Assembly: GCA_016271365.2 (NCBI GenBank)
Contig: CM028131.1
Coordinates: forward strand, 166,908,501 to 166,972,500
Length of the DNA: 64,000 bases
Direction of reading: 5' to 3'
From: Neoceratodus forsteri
Lineage: Eukaryota > Chordata > Ceratodontiformes > Ceratodontidae
A model generated the notes under the pieces. That model worked only from the letters and a program-made list of their open reading frames with translations, was not told the origin of the DNA and searched no databases. Position numbers and translations under genes: made by a program. This document shows, one piece after another, positions 9,335 to 19,859 of this stretch (positions are counted from its first letter, which is position 1; each line of letters begins with the position of its first letter).

Positions 9335-12300
9335 ATGCAGAATTGCATAGCTGCTGATGTCAGTAAAGGGATTTCTCCATCAATGTTTTTTACAGCACAA
9401 TCTGTAGCTTCACTCATAGTTGAAGGAGATGATGTTGTCCCAGCTGGTAGTGTTAGTGCGGTTTCTGCTGGCATGAGTATTTCTTCCTCAAATTCCACTT
9501 CTGACCAGTTAAACATTTCAAAAAATATAGTTGAGTCTAAAGCTGTGTCTGACAGTGTAGATTATGTCATACTCCCCATTAACATCCCCATGATAGCTGA
9601 ATATGATTCTGATCATGGTGATAATAACTCACAATGTCACATTTCTCCTAGTGCTGTTGAGGTCATGCCTTTGCCATCCAATGATTTGAAGTGTGGTGCA
9701 AAAATAGTGGGCGATGATGATGATGATGATGATGACAATATTGCTGTGATTGCAACATATTCTCCACATGATAGTATCCAAGCTGAAAATGTGGATGTGG
9801 ATGATGTTGATGAATATGATGATGATGTCAGTGACCCCTTTTGGGAACTGGAGAAAAAAAAAAGTCAAAGTGGCTGTGTCTGGGTCTGTTGGTGTTAATT
9901 CTCCTCTCCTCAAAAAAGTTGTGATTTAGTGGTTCCTGTTGATGATAATGATGATGATCCAGTAATAATCATAGGTAGTTGTGGTGGTCAGTTGGAGTCC
10001 AAGTGTGTCCAGTCTGAAAAAACATGTAGCACTCCCCCATTTCAGGGATTAAAAAAACAGAGTCCAGTAAGCAGCATCAGAGACATTGTCAAAGAGGGGA
10101 TAACAATCCCTTGTTTGGGATTTTTTTGTCCAAGATGCAAATGATGAGTCAGTTGCACTTTGCCATGCGCATGTGAGTCGAGGTAAAAAGGGGAGTCATC
10201 TGGGCATGGGGGCCAGCATACACAACTTAAGGACAGGCACATGGCACTGTGGACCCGGCATCAGATGGCAACTAATGCCATAGTGGGGCATTCACCCTCG
10301 TCATCAACCTTACTGAACATGTTATCCCCTTCCATGAGTGTAAGACCAAGTAGGAATGTCTGCAGTGGCGATGAAATAACACCAGAAGATTACTACAGGC
10401 ATGATGAGGGGGAGGATTATAATTTAGAAATCTTGGCAAGTGGTGGTTAGAGTAACATTGCTGGTGGTGGTGGTCAATGCAGTATGTCTAGTGCAAGTGG
10501 TACATCAACCCCTGTACATAAAATGGAGAAAATAACTTCACTTGTGGATTTGTCACCTGTGCAGCCCTCTTCATCACACATCCACACCCCACCCCCAGCC
10601 ATTTGCAGAGCAGAACGATTTGTTACACCCCTTGCAAAACATGTAAGTCAGCCCACGTTGGAGAGTGTTTTTACCTGTAACCTGAAGTACCCATCCAATC
10701 ATGCAGTGTTACGTGAACTTAATGCTGCTGTAGCTGAAATGCTGGCAATTGATCTTTTGCCCTTCTCCTTCATGCAAAATTCCAGATTCCAGTGGTTTGC
10801 AGCATGTGCCTGTCTGAAATGGAAAGTCCCATCCAGGACATACTTTTCCACTTGTGCTGTCCCCGAGTTATACTGTACTGTGGCCGACTCTGTAAGACAT
10901 GCCTTTCAACATTCCTCCTCTCCATTCATCCATTTAAGTATGGATATGTGGACAAGTGGCAAAACAGCTGGGACTTCATATTTGTGTATAACTGTACGTT
11001 GGGCGCAGGTGCCAGATGTTGTGTGTGCTGGTGGTAGTGTTGAATAATCAGTGTAGTAAGGCAGACTGTCGTGGTAGCAATCTTCCAGGAATTCGACAGA
11101 ATGCAATGCTTGCAATGCGCAGTGTGGCCTATTCCTACACTGGTGAAAACATACTGGACTTGCTACTGATTGAAATTGATGAGTGGCTGAATCCCCTGTC
11201 CCTGAGAGCTGTATTTATAGTAAGTGGCAATGGGTCAAATGTGGTTAAATGCATCATGAATGGTGGCTTTGGTTGGGTTCCATGCATGGCCCACTGTTTA
11301 AATCTGGTGGTTCAGGAGTTTCTGCAGCACCCTGGTATAAAGGAAATGTTGACAGTTTCATGCCATTTCTGTTTGCACTTTTCACACTCTGCAAAGGCCC
11401 GTGACCAACTTCAGCAGCTGCAGATTCAAAACAACCTCCTGCAGCACCGCCTCAAGCTGGAAGTTGTCACCAGGTGGAACTCCACTTTATACTTGGCACA
11501 GAGATTGTATGAACAATACAAAGCAATCTCTGACTATCTCGTCTTGCACAATAGCCATGACACTTCCAGGGCCTCCATGTCTTTCATGACTGAACAGTGG
11601 CACCTCATGGACTCTGTTATAACAATTTTGAGGCTTATTGAACATGCCACACAGGCAGTGAGTGGTGAGTCTGCCTCCATCAGCTAATCAATTCCACTGC
11701 TGCGGGTGTTGAGGCAGACATTGCTGAATCTACAGCACAGCCTTGATGGTTCCAGAGATTGTGCTAGCAGTGTGTTGCTGAAACACATGCTGACACTATT
11801 CGACCACAATCAGCACATCTTGAGCATTCAGCACAGTGATGACTTTGCAATAGCAACAATGCTGAACCCACGATACAAATGTGGAATTGCATCACTATTG
11901 GATGGAGGGCCTGAACAGGTTAAAATGTCAGCAGGCAACTGGTGTACTTGGTTCATCGGGCACAAAAGTCAAGTGCCAAGGTCAGCAAACCTCAGCAGTA
12001 TAACCAGGCTGAAGGTCAGTCTGGAGTAGTATCAAGCACATCCTGTAAGGTGGCTGCAGTTCCAGGTGGTCTGTCATCAAAACCGGTCGCCATTAACCCA
12101 TTTTGGGGTGCTTTGTCCCAAGTCAGGATTTGTGACATCAATGAATCCGGAGAACAGGATGATGAATCAACCACCGGACTTCATGCAGCACAGTGAATGG
12201 TTGACTCAATTTGGCTGAAAACAGGCATCTGTCAATAATTGATTATCCACTTTTATACTGGGGTGGAAAGGTCAATGAATGGCCAGAGATGACCTCAGTG

Positions 12301-12682
12301 GCACTGAAATACCTGACGCCCACCCTCCAGTGTAAGTGTCGAGAGGGTATTCAGTTCTATGGGTGCAATAGTTTGGGATCATCATACAAACCTCTCTCCT
12401 TCAAATGTCGGCTTGCTGACATTCATAAAAATGAATGAGGGGCACATACCATCTCAAGCTGCAACCTCTGTATTCATACCCTGGCATGGTCATGGTTGTG
12501 GTAATGGGGGAGAAACGAACCATCCCAGTGGCACTGGCAGCACGAAATGGCCTACCATTGAGGTAGATGATAACATCATGGAGAAAGAATTCCCTAGTGG
12601 GCACAATTCAGACATTGATGACTGCGAGGGCAGCTTACTGTATGATGATGATGATGATGAGGTTGATGTTGGTAGGTTTTAG
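9335..12682 (+). pseudogene. hAT transposase with BED finger (ZBED-like), decayed
   Basis: hAT transposases cut and paste the element through an RNase-H-like DDE fold. In order I see an acidic N-terminal region with an Asp run near 9715-9735, and a BED zinc finger near 10120-10260 with the context SRGKKGSHLGMGAS. Next is a segment LAEMLAI-like (read as VAEMLAIDLLPF), then the first catalytic-Asp motif MDMWTS near 10935-10960. The CMAHCLNLVVQ motif lies near 11283 and TRWNSTLYLAQRL near 11470. The AxMLNPRYK motif lies near 11860 and a degraded C-terminal dimerisation region near 12245-12440. At least six frame changes or stops break it. The second catalytic motif, normally D-N-G/A-x-N, reads GNGSN, so its Asp is lost. 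Confidence 0.85.
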
Positions 12683-12689
12683 GTTAAGT

Positions 12690-14254
12690 GGTTAAGAGGC
12701 TGTCACATTTTTTCTATGGTACATGTTTTGTTTTTCATAATGTTAAATCAGTGTCCCACTCAGAATGACTCCAATTCCATATGTCATGTTGGCAATCTAG
12801 CACAAGTAAATTCACAGTCGTTCTATTTTTACCTTCCCTGCCTCTGTATTACTTCTGATTAGGCTTAGCAGAGTGTGTCCTGCTGTCATTAGTAAACACA
12901 GTTAGCCTGTTAGACACAACTGTCCATTTGTAATACTAGGTGTTAGCCGCTTAAAACCTGCAGATTCAAGATATCTGCCTCCTGACTGAGAGTGAAATAC
13001 TGGAACACAGTACACACTATGTCCCACCTGCCACCCACCCATGTGTGTTTGACAGTGAGAGGGAATGTGTTGCAAGCTGCAGCTGTTCCCATGACCACCA
13101 CCACCAATAAACAGCTGTTAGCCAAAGCCACTAGATAGTGAGAGGGAATGTCATCATGTGCGTTCATGACCACCACCAGTGAACCGCTGCCAGCCAAATA
13201 CACCAGATGCTATCTCATTCAGAGGGATTGGGACTGTTTTCCTTCCTGTGCCCTGCCCATGCTATGGAAGATGGAGAGGAGACAGCATCCAACAGCCACA
13301 GCCTCAAGACTTCTTACTGTCAATACTTTACAGTAAGTACTGTATGTGTACTACTTTTTCTGAACTTCCTTGAGCTGTGTTATGCTTCTTGTTGCATTTC
13401 TGAGATGTAGTTGAGAAATTCATATGGTCAACTTATTTTCTTTTTTTAAAGGTTAAAAGTTTCAAGCACTCTCCTGGACTGGAGGACTATAGTACACTAG
13501 TACTGTCTACAACCACCAATAGGATATCCATTTCCAGTAAATATATACATTTTATTTCATCAGTTCTTTTTTGTAGTTCATTTTTTCAAAAGAGTGCAAA
13601 TCATATTAAGTAAGTGACATGTAAGTCACATAATAGATTTGTCATGCACATCAGACACTATATTGCTGCAGCAGCCATGGCGGTGTTGAACAAAGTTTTA
13701 TCCAGGTCCTGACATGACAAGACGTCTTCTAAAATGTGACTTTAGTTAAGACATTGGGACAGTGTATGGGTTACCTGTACTAAATTAGTGACTGTGAATT
13801 GGTTTGGTCTTTTTGTGGCCTACTGAGAGCTTGCTGTCTATTACCATAGTCTAGATAAATGACAGGAACAGTCACACTTTAAACATAATGTGTTACTGCA
13901 ATCAAGTACTAATAATTTCTTGTTTATCTGTTTTTGCAGGAAATGTTTTGATGCTATGTGCTACCATTGGTGCTTTCAAATAACAAGTTCAACATCACAC
14001 CCTGGGGACACATAGAAGAACTAGTATGAATCCTGACCATCACTACTGGACTAGAGAATGCATGGAAAACCTGTGAAAAATGAACAAAAAGAAACCATTA
14101 ATAAAACTTGCTTCCAAATAATCCTTCCCCCCCAAAAAAGACTTACCTTCATTGGCTTGACAGTATTCCAATGCCAAAGTTCCTCATCAAGCCAAGAAAT
14201 GTGCACCACAAGTTCAACTATATGACCTATGATACAAAAATAAGCAATAATTGC

Positions 14255-14255
<1 letters not shown>
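12690..14255. other. Non-coding hAT interior with a short duplication
   Basis: I recognise no gene here. AGTGAGAGGGAATGT followed by CATGACCACCACCA and a GCCA-CCA-type end occurs at about 13052 and again at about 13136. This is an imperfect duplication of roughly 85 bp. The rest is AT-rich and could be the 3' untranslated part of the transposase unit. Confidence 0.5.
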
Positions 14256-14292
<37 letters not shown>

Positions 14293-14298
14293 TATATA
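14255..14298. repeat. TA microsatellite
   Basis: A TA dinucleotide run that directly abuts the small inverted-repeat element on its right. Confidence 0.95.
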
Positions 14299-14599
14299 GA
14301 GGCAAAAATCAGTTTAACGATTATGTTGAATTGCTGTTGTTGGAAACCCCTGATTGACTTTACCCCTTGTCTAATATTAGTGCGATTGGGATCAGCCAGC
14401 CTAACTCTCACCCCATGACATGTGTAAAGCAGCAGAAGTATACGAATGTGGAGAGTTAGACCCATTTATCCCAACGCGCACCCCAATGCTGGTTGCGGGT
14501 GTATGGGTCCAAGGGGGTTTCAACCCCAACAGCGAATCTCCTCACTTTTGTCACTGTGAACAACCCTAACTAATGCATTAAATGGAGTTTTTGCCTCTA
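14297..14599. mobile_element. Small inverted-repeat element (MITE candidate)
   Basis: The block starts TA-GAGGCAAAAATC and ends GTTTTTGCCTC-TA, giving ~10-bp inverted ends flanked by TA on both sides. About 300 bp long with no coding potential. Inside, CTAACTCTCACCCCAT and GAGAGTTAGACCCAT form a second inverted pair. TA flanks would fit a Tc1/mariner-type non-autonomous element. However, the left TA is part of a TA microsatellite, so the duplication is weak evidence. Confidence 0.5.
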
Positions 14600-14639
14600 A
14601 TTTCCTTCTTATGAGAATGATAACCAGAAATTGTGAATG

Positions 14640-15110
14640 TAATGCATGGGCGGCCCCACGCCCCGCCACATGATGTGTTGTGGCATACTAACAGGGACAG
14701 CAACGCAAACAGAAATGCTAACAGTGGCGCATATGGTAACACAAGCACTAATGAGAACAGAAAGGGTATGCATATGGTGGCATAGACGGAATGGTCTGCC
14801 ACGTGATGTGTTGTCACATAGTAACATGGTGCCTGCAAACAGAAATGTCAATGGGCATGGTGATGTAAAGTGAAACAGTAAGATAAACAGTACTGTAGAC
14901 AGAAATGAGAAAAATAACAGAAACGCAAGCTAAATGAAAACGAAAGATAACGCATATGGTGGCGCAGACATCAATGGTAAGTGAACGGTACGGATCTGCA
15001 AGCGGAAAGGGCAACAGTAACAGTAATGTAAGCACACAGGCTGGTTTTCCCAAAATCTGCATTGAGAAAGACAGTGAGTACAAATAATGTATGCAAAATA
15101 ATGAGTATCG
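14640..15110. repeat. Imperfect internal repeats with ACAGAAA-type words
   Basis: CACATGATGTGTTGTGGCAT at about 14669 recurs as CACGTGATGTGTTGTCACAT at about 14800. Between and after them short words such as ACAGAAATG, GCATATGGTGGC and CAGTAACAG recur many times. This looks like a decayed short-period or ~130-bp repeat. No coding sequence is recognised. Confidence 0.5.
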
Positions 15111-15299
15111 AAAAATGAGATCTTGGAATACTAAATACATTATATCTCAGGAACCGTCTGATAGAAAAAAATTTAAAAGTCATATTATTTACAACTGTCC
15201 TGGCTAATTTGAATCTTAGCCCCATTAGGGAGCTAAGAAATTTTCCAATGAAAAGTCTGTATCTCGCACCGTTTCCGAGATACGGGCCCTGAAAGGCGT

Positions 15300-15880
15300 G
15301 GCGAATGCCATAATGTTATCCTATGGGAAAAAAAGAAAAGTTCGGAGCGCCATAACTTTGCCTCACTGTAATGTATTTTCACCAAACTACTGAAAGGCAC
15401 ATCTGTGGGCTGTTGGCTGTCTTCCTCCAAATTTCAGGAAAGACTAAACTGCTATTTTGCGCAGGGCTCCAAATGATTTCTGTTAAGTGTCAGCGCCGAA
15501 TGTTATCCTGGGAAAACCGCAATTTTGGAGTGCCGTAACTTTGCCGCCATGTGATATTTTTCACCAAACTACTGAAAGGCACATCTGTGTACTGTTGGCT
15601 GTCTTCCTCAAAATTTCAGGAAAAAGACCAAACCGTTATTTTGCAGCAGGGTGCCAAAGGATTCCTGTAATGCTCTACGCCAGAATGTTATCCTATGGGA
15701 AAACTGTCAACTTTGGAGTGCCATAACTTTGCCACCGTGTAATATTTTTTCAATACAACACTGAAAGGCACATCTGTGAGATGTCGGCTGCGTTCCCTCC
15801 AAATTTCAGCCCAAAACTCCCAACGGTTATTTTGCATTGCACTGCCAAAGAATTGCTGTCATTTTCCCACAGACTAGAAA
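15300..15880. repeat. Tandem array, three ~186-bp units
   Basis: Each unit contains ATGTTATCCTATGGG, then GGAGTGCCATAACTTTGCC, then CTGAAAGGCACATCTGTG, then CCTCCAAATTTCAGG. The first word falls at about 15314, 15499 and 15685, so the period is about 186 bp. Units differ by substitutions and short indels. The array lies in the hAT interior. Confidence 0.85.
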
Positions 15881-16560
15881 ATTACTGTCGCAATTTGCGA
15901 AAGCTTTCACAAAAATTTGTGACACTTTCATGAGCACGAAAGTAATTTGCGAAAGTACTTTTTCCAGAAATTTGAAAAACATATTTCTGGGGTGTTTTAC
16001 CACAAAATAAAGACATGGCAAGCATCCTCAGGGTCCGACTTAGGTGAATACAAAAAATTTGGTTGCTAGAGGGTCTCAAATTTAAATGCTAACCATTTTT
16101 CTGATCACCAACTGAAAACAAAATGGCCGATTTGCGAAAGTAACAGGCCCATTTGCGAAAGTAAAAATGCATTTGCGAAAGTGTTGAACTTTTTAACTTT
16201 TCCCATTGACTTATAATGGGAAACTGTTTTTTGAATAACTTTTGAACCGTTTAATATTTTTTCACAAAATCTTTGAAAGGCATATTGGGGACCCTGGCTG
16301 CATGTTCCCTGAAGATTTCAGGCCGGTCATGCAAACTGTATGACCTGTAGGCGCGACCACAGAATTCCAGAAAAGCGTAAACGCGCGCACAGATCACACT
16401 TAATAACTCCACAGCCATATACCCGACCAGTATGAAACTTGGCAGATCCCAAGGCCTATGGTTCTTGATCATAAATTCCAAATTTCAGGCAAATCCATAA
16501 AATGGTTGCAAAGTTATTAAGGTGCAAAGTTTTGGGGTTTAACATAGAAATGGCTCCTCA
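15880..16560. repeat. Diverged continuation of the array, with TTTGCGAAAGT motif
   Basis: The words TTTGCGAAAGT and AATTTGCGAAAG recur at about 15893, 15948, 16131, 16154 and 16170. From about 16196 the pattern 'TTATAATGGGAAACT, AACTTTTGAACCGTTT, TTTTTTCACAAAATCTTTGAAAGGCAT, CCCTGAAGATTTCAGG' mirrors the order of motifs in the neighbouring 186-bp units. This looks like an older, more diverged relative of the array. No gene is seen. Confidence 0.6.
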
Positions 16561-17690
16561 ACCCTAACTACGGTAGCACTACCGTGCTACCATAATATAT
16601 ATATACAAATATATATATGTATATAATAAACATTTAAGATCCGGTTCTGTGGAAAATCTTAATAGTGGAAGGTACATTAACTTATCAAGGGTAGTATTAG
16701 TGTACACACAGATGGCATCCTTCCTGTTTGGGTCAGTGCAGCAGACATTGGGCAACCAACAGCATTATCACATCATTATGGAAGGTTAACTCAATTGTCA
16801 GGTCATCCTTCTAGCACATCATTTGATGAGACACTGTGCATCAGCCCAGTCAGGACAAGAAGCATTACATGAAATTGCATTTTATGCTGCCATTTCTCTT
16901 CATCTGGAGTCAGGAATTTTCTGGACATAAGACAGCAGCATTTTGAGGGTGCACATTAATTCTGGGGATGGGGTGCACTGCAGGCATGACTGAGTGTGGC
17001 ATGAAATAATGGAGATTTTTCTTTCCATTTTATGCTCTCATTTCTCTTCATCTGGAGTTGGGAATTTTCTGGACATAAGATAGCATCCCAAGATTTCTAC
17101 AAACGCTGGCCAAAAACATTCTACAGAAAATAAGATAAAAAAGTGATGTTCTTCCCTTCCTTGTTATATTCCAACTTAATAATCTCTGGTTCCAAAACAA
17201 AATTATTTTACTGGTCTCAGTAATGTTTTATTTGTCTTGTTGTGGTTAGTTAGGGAAAAAGCAGGTGTGAGCATTGCAACAATCTGCTAAACAGCATGTG
17301 TGCACTGTCAGGTTGTCACTGCCCACTGAGCCCCCTGAAAACATATTATATGAATTGGTCTGCTTTTACTGATGGGACTAATAAAATATACATTGTATAT
17401 TCTTTATTCTTTATACCATCAATAGTGGAACAAGTCAGCTGTCATATATGTTTTCAGGGGTGCTGGGCAGTATGCAACTGCCAGTGCACACATGCTATTT
17501 AGTGGATTTTTGCATTGCCCACTCCTGCTTTTCAACAAACAAACCACGACAGAAAGGAAACATTACTGAGGCACAAAAAATGTTTCCTGTTAAACATACA
17601 TTTATTATGAATACACAAGGTCCAGAAGCACACTGCACTAACACTGGGTACGGGTGCAGGTAGAGAGCATCTAGCTGCAAAAGTGCAAGA
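16560..17690. other. Non-coding hAT interior with a ~148-bp duplication
   Basis: Short AT runs at 16590-16630 are followed by unassigned sequence. CATTTTATGCT followed by TTCTCTTCATCTGGAGT and GGAATTTTCTGGACATAAGA occurs at about 16879 and again at about 17027, a direct duplication. The stretch near 17120-17175 resembles the reverse complement of 17955-18010, so it may belong to the interrupted outer arm of the palindrome to the right. No coding region is recognised. Confidence 0.55.
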
Positions 17691-17963
17691 CAAAACCAGA
17701 CAGCCAGTACAGCAGAGGAATAAATGGAAAGAAAAATATTTTCACTGCTAGTGCAAATGTATTTAAGGCAAAACATGGTACACAAATGACCCTTGGACTT
17801 AAGCAGTTAGGCCTTCATTAGGGGGCCCCCCCAATGAAGGCCTAACTGCCAAAGCGCAGGGGTCATTTGTGTGCCTTGCTTTGCCATAAATGCATTTACA
17901 CTAGCAGTGAACATTTTTTCCTGGCATTTATTCATTTAGAGTGCTGGCTTTTTGGTTTTGTTA
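17690..17963. repeat. Palindrome inside the hAT composite
   Basis: The arms are about 135 bp each and meet near 17826 with almost no spacer. The innermost part (GCAGTTAGGCCTTCATT before the centre, AATGAAGGCCTAACTGC after it) is perfect. The arms stay recognisable outward through CACTGCTAGTG and its complement to ACAAAACC and its complement. Such a structure is expected where two related sequences were joined in opposite orientation. It could form a hairpin or cruciform. Confidence 0.85.
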
Positions 17964-18730
17964 GGTAGGAATATAATGTTGGCAAGGACATCACTTTTGT
18001 ACTTTATTTTATTTTAGCTGTTTTGGGGTATGGTTCTTACCATTTTTCGGAGGTAAACAAGGTTATGCAAAAGAAAGACAGAACACACACTTAGCATTAT
18101 ACACATAACAGTGCACAAAGAGGAGGGGATAACAACAACAAAAATGGATAGTGACCCGTGTCAGATGACATAAAGGTATGCAAGAAATGCAAGAAGGAAG
18201 TAAGGAGGGCTGGGGAATAGGGTATACTGGCATGCATTGGGAGCCATCACATTAAAATAAAGTCCAAAAATGAAAGAGACACTAAAGGACATTACGCATA
18301 ACCTAAAAGGAAAGAGGAGGCAAGATAAAAATATGAAGTACCAAAAGGGAATAATCAATGTACAAGAGGGTAGAATTATTCAGAAAAAAAGATGTGCACA
18401 GAGAAGGGGAAAATTTGAAAACAGATGGGTGCTGGATCTGGAGGATTGAGGAACAACACCAGGAAATAATATTTCACAGAGATGGTGGTGGGTGCAAGGA
18501 GCCAGGAAGGATAAACATTTTAAACAAAACTAAGTTGCTATGTTCTGATTGGAGAGCAACAGTTGGATCGTCCCCATTATCTGGTGTGGGTAACCTTCAG
18601 TTTGATCCAGCTGCTGCTCCATACTATCGAGATGGTGGTTAACCACATCCCTCTCACTCCACAATAGGCCCACATCAGCCCGTCCGGCAGTGAGTTGGAG
18701 TGGATTACCACTGTCACTCACAACTACTGC
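17964..18730. other. Non-coding hAT interior between palindrome and minus BED ORF
   Basis: No gene is recognised. The minus-strand reading continues from the BED ORF as Gln/Asn-containing frames without motifs, then becomes T-rich. Confidence 0.5.
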
Positions 18731-18733
18731 AGG

Positions 18734-19255
18734 TTAAGGTGGTGGTGGATGTGGTGGAGCATCTGCATCACTGCTTGCAATCACCCACTTAACACTATGT
18801 TGTGCAGGTGCATGACGTGCCACAATATCTTGGCCAGAACTTCCAGAAGGGCCAGCAGGTGCATTTTGCACAACTTCTGCCACCTTAGCATCCCACACTG
18901 CTTTATGGTGGTTAAGCATGTGGGTGCACTGTCCCCCAGTTCCAAGGTGAGTGCCCCTAAAGCCACGGTTCACCAGGGCATCACAGATGATGCATTTTGC
19001 TATGCTGCTGTCCCCAGGCAGTGTACTGAAAAGGCACAGGTGGGGGGGAGGCTCAGGTGTTACTGCCACTGGCTGCTGCCCAATTGGGGCCAGGAGGGCA
19101 GAAACATGCCACTATGGCACAGCTGGTGCAGGGGCCATAGCAGATGGTGGTGGAATGGGGGGGCACTGCTATGTGCCATGTCAGGAGGTGGTGCTGCCAG
19201 CCCAGAACTAACTGCTGCAGGTGGGGGGACCTCTGTGGATGGTGTTGCGGCTTAA
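18734..19255 (-). pseudogene. Second BED zinc-finger ORF of the hAT composite, minus strand
   Basis: A minus-strand frame of 111 aa (18734-19069) contains AKCIICDALVNRG, then THLGTGGQCTHMLNHHKAVW. This is a BED-finger pattern of C-x2-C followed by a His pair. It resembles the plus-strand finger of the same element: NRGFRGTHLGTGG here against SRGKKGSHLGMGA there. Pro-rich sequence precedes it, in another frame up to about 19255. No DDE core follows; the frame ends in a Pro-rich tail and then non-coding sequence. It is therefore the N-terminal part of a related transposase in opposite orientation, or a domesticated-like BED-only remnant. The first reading is more likely. Confidence 0.7.
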
Positions 19256-19859
19256 TTGGAGCACGCCACCACTGGTGCAGACTCTGACACGATCCCCCAC
19301 TGCACCACACCTAAACACACCTCTTCCGTGATCACCTCCACTAGTGTGTGTCTCTCTCTCTCTTTCTCGCTCTCTTTTTCTTTCACATAGACACACACAC
19401 TGACTGAAAAACATTCACACAATTAACAAAAAATACACCCAAGCTACAATATCTTTTCACACTCCACAAAAAAAACAACAGCAAATTCAGACAGAAAAAT
19501 CTACTTTTATATTTGCTTTGTTTTCCAGCAGCTTTCACCAGTTCAGCTAGCTCCTGCTCCTGCTACAGCAGGGTGAAAGTGGAACTGTTTCACTTCCTGC
19601 TGCAGCCTAAAGGGAAGCATGTGACCTGAAGACTGTGAGACTGTGTGAACCATGTGATCCATGGCCCATTTCTCACTCACTTCACCTTGTTTTACTGCAA
19701 CATGGAAAAAGGTGAAGTGGCATAATGCAAAGTGCATTCAAAAAGGTGAAATTCTGCCTTTCTGAATACATTTCGCGTAGTGCTCCGTGATGCGAAGGGG
19801 GGACTTTGCATCCACTTCGCAGGCAGAATAATACTTTGCTGCATCTCTAATCCTTATGT

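Larger units (their letters stand above)
8089..19849 (+). mobile_element. Composite hAT DNA transposon, 11.76 kb
   Basis: The ends are short imperfect inverted repeats of hAT type. The left end is TAGTGGTGGACAAAGT; the right end, reverse-complemented, is TAGAGATGCAGCAAAGT. They are flanked by an 8-bp duplication of LTR sequence, ATCTTTAT at 8081-8088 and ATCCTTAT at 19850-19857 (7 of 8 identical), the usual hAT length. Inside are a decayed transposase on the plus strand, a second BED-type zinc finger on the minus strand near the right end, a ~186-bp tandem array and a palindrome about 2 kb from the right end. This is long for a hAT element. The layout suggests two related elements joined head-to-head that moved as one unit. 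Confidence 0.8.

Noticed and set aside
9629..9913. Ile/His-rich minus-strand frame in the hAT
   Set aside because: Shadow of the Asp-rich plus-strand transposase region.
14640..15020. CRISPR-like spaced repeats
   Set aside because: Spacing and units are irregular, and the context is a vertebrate transposon.
18695..19255. 186-aa plus-strand frame rich in Cys, His and Trp
   Set aside because: It looks metal-binding at first, but it is the antisense of the Pro-rich BED ORF on the minus strand.
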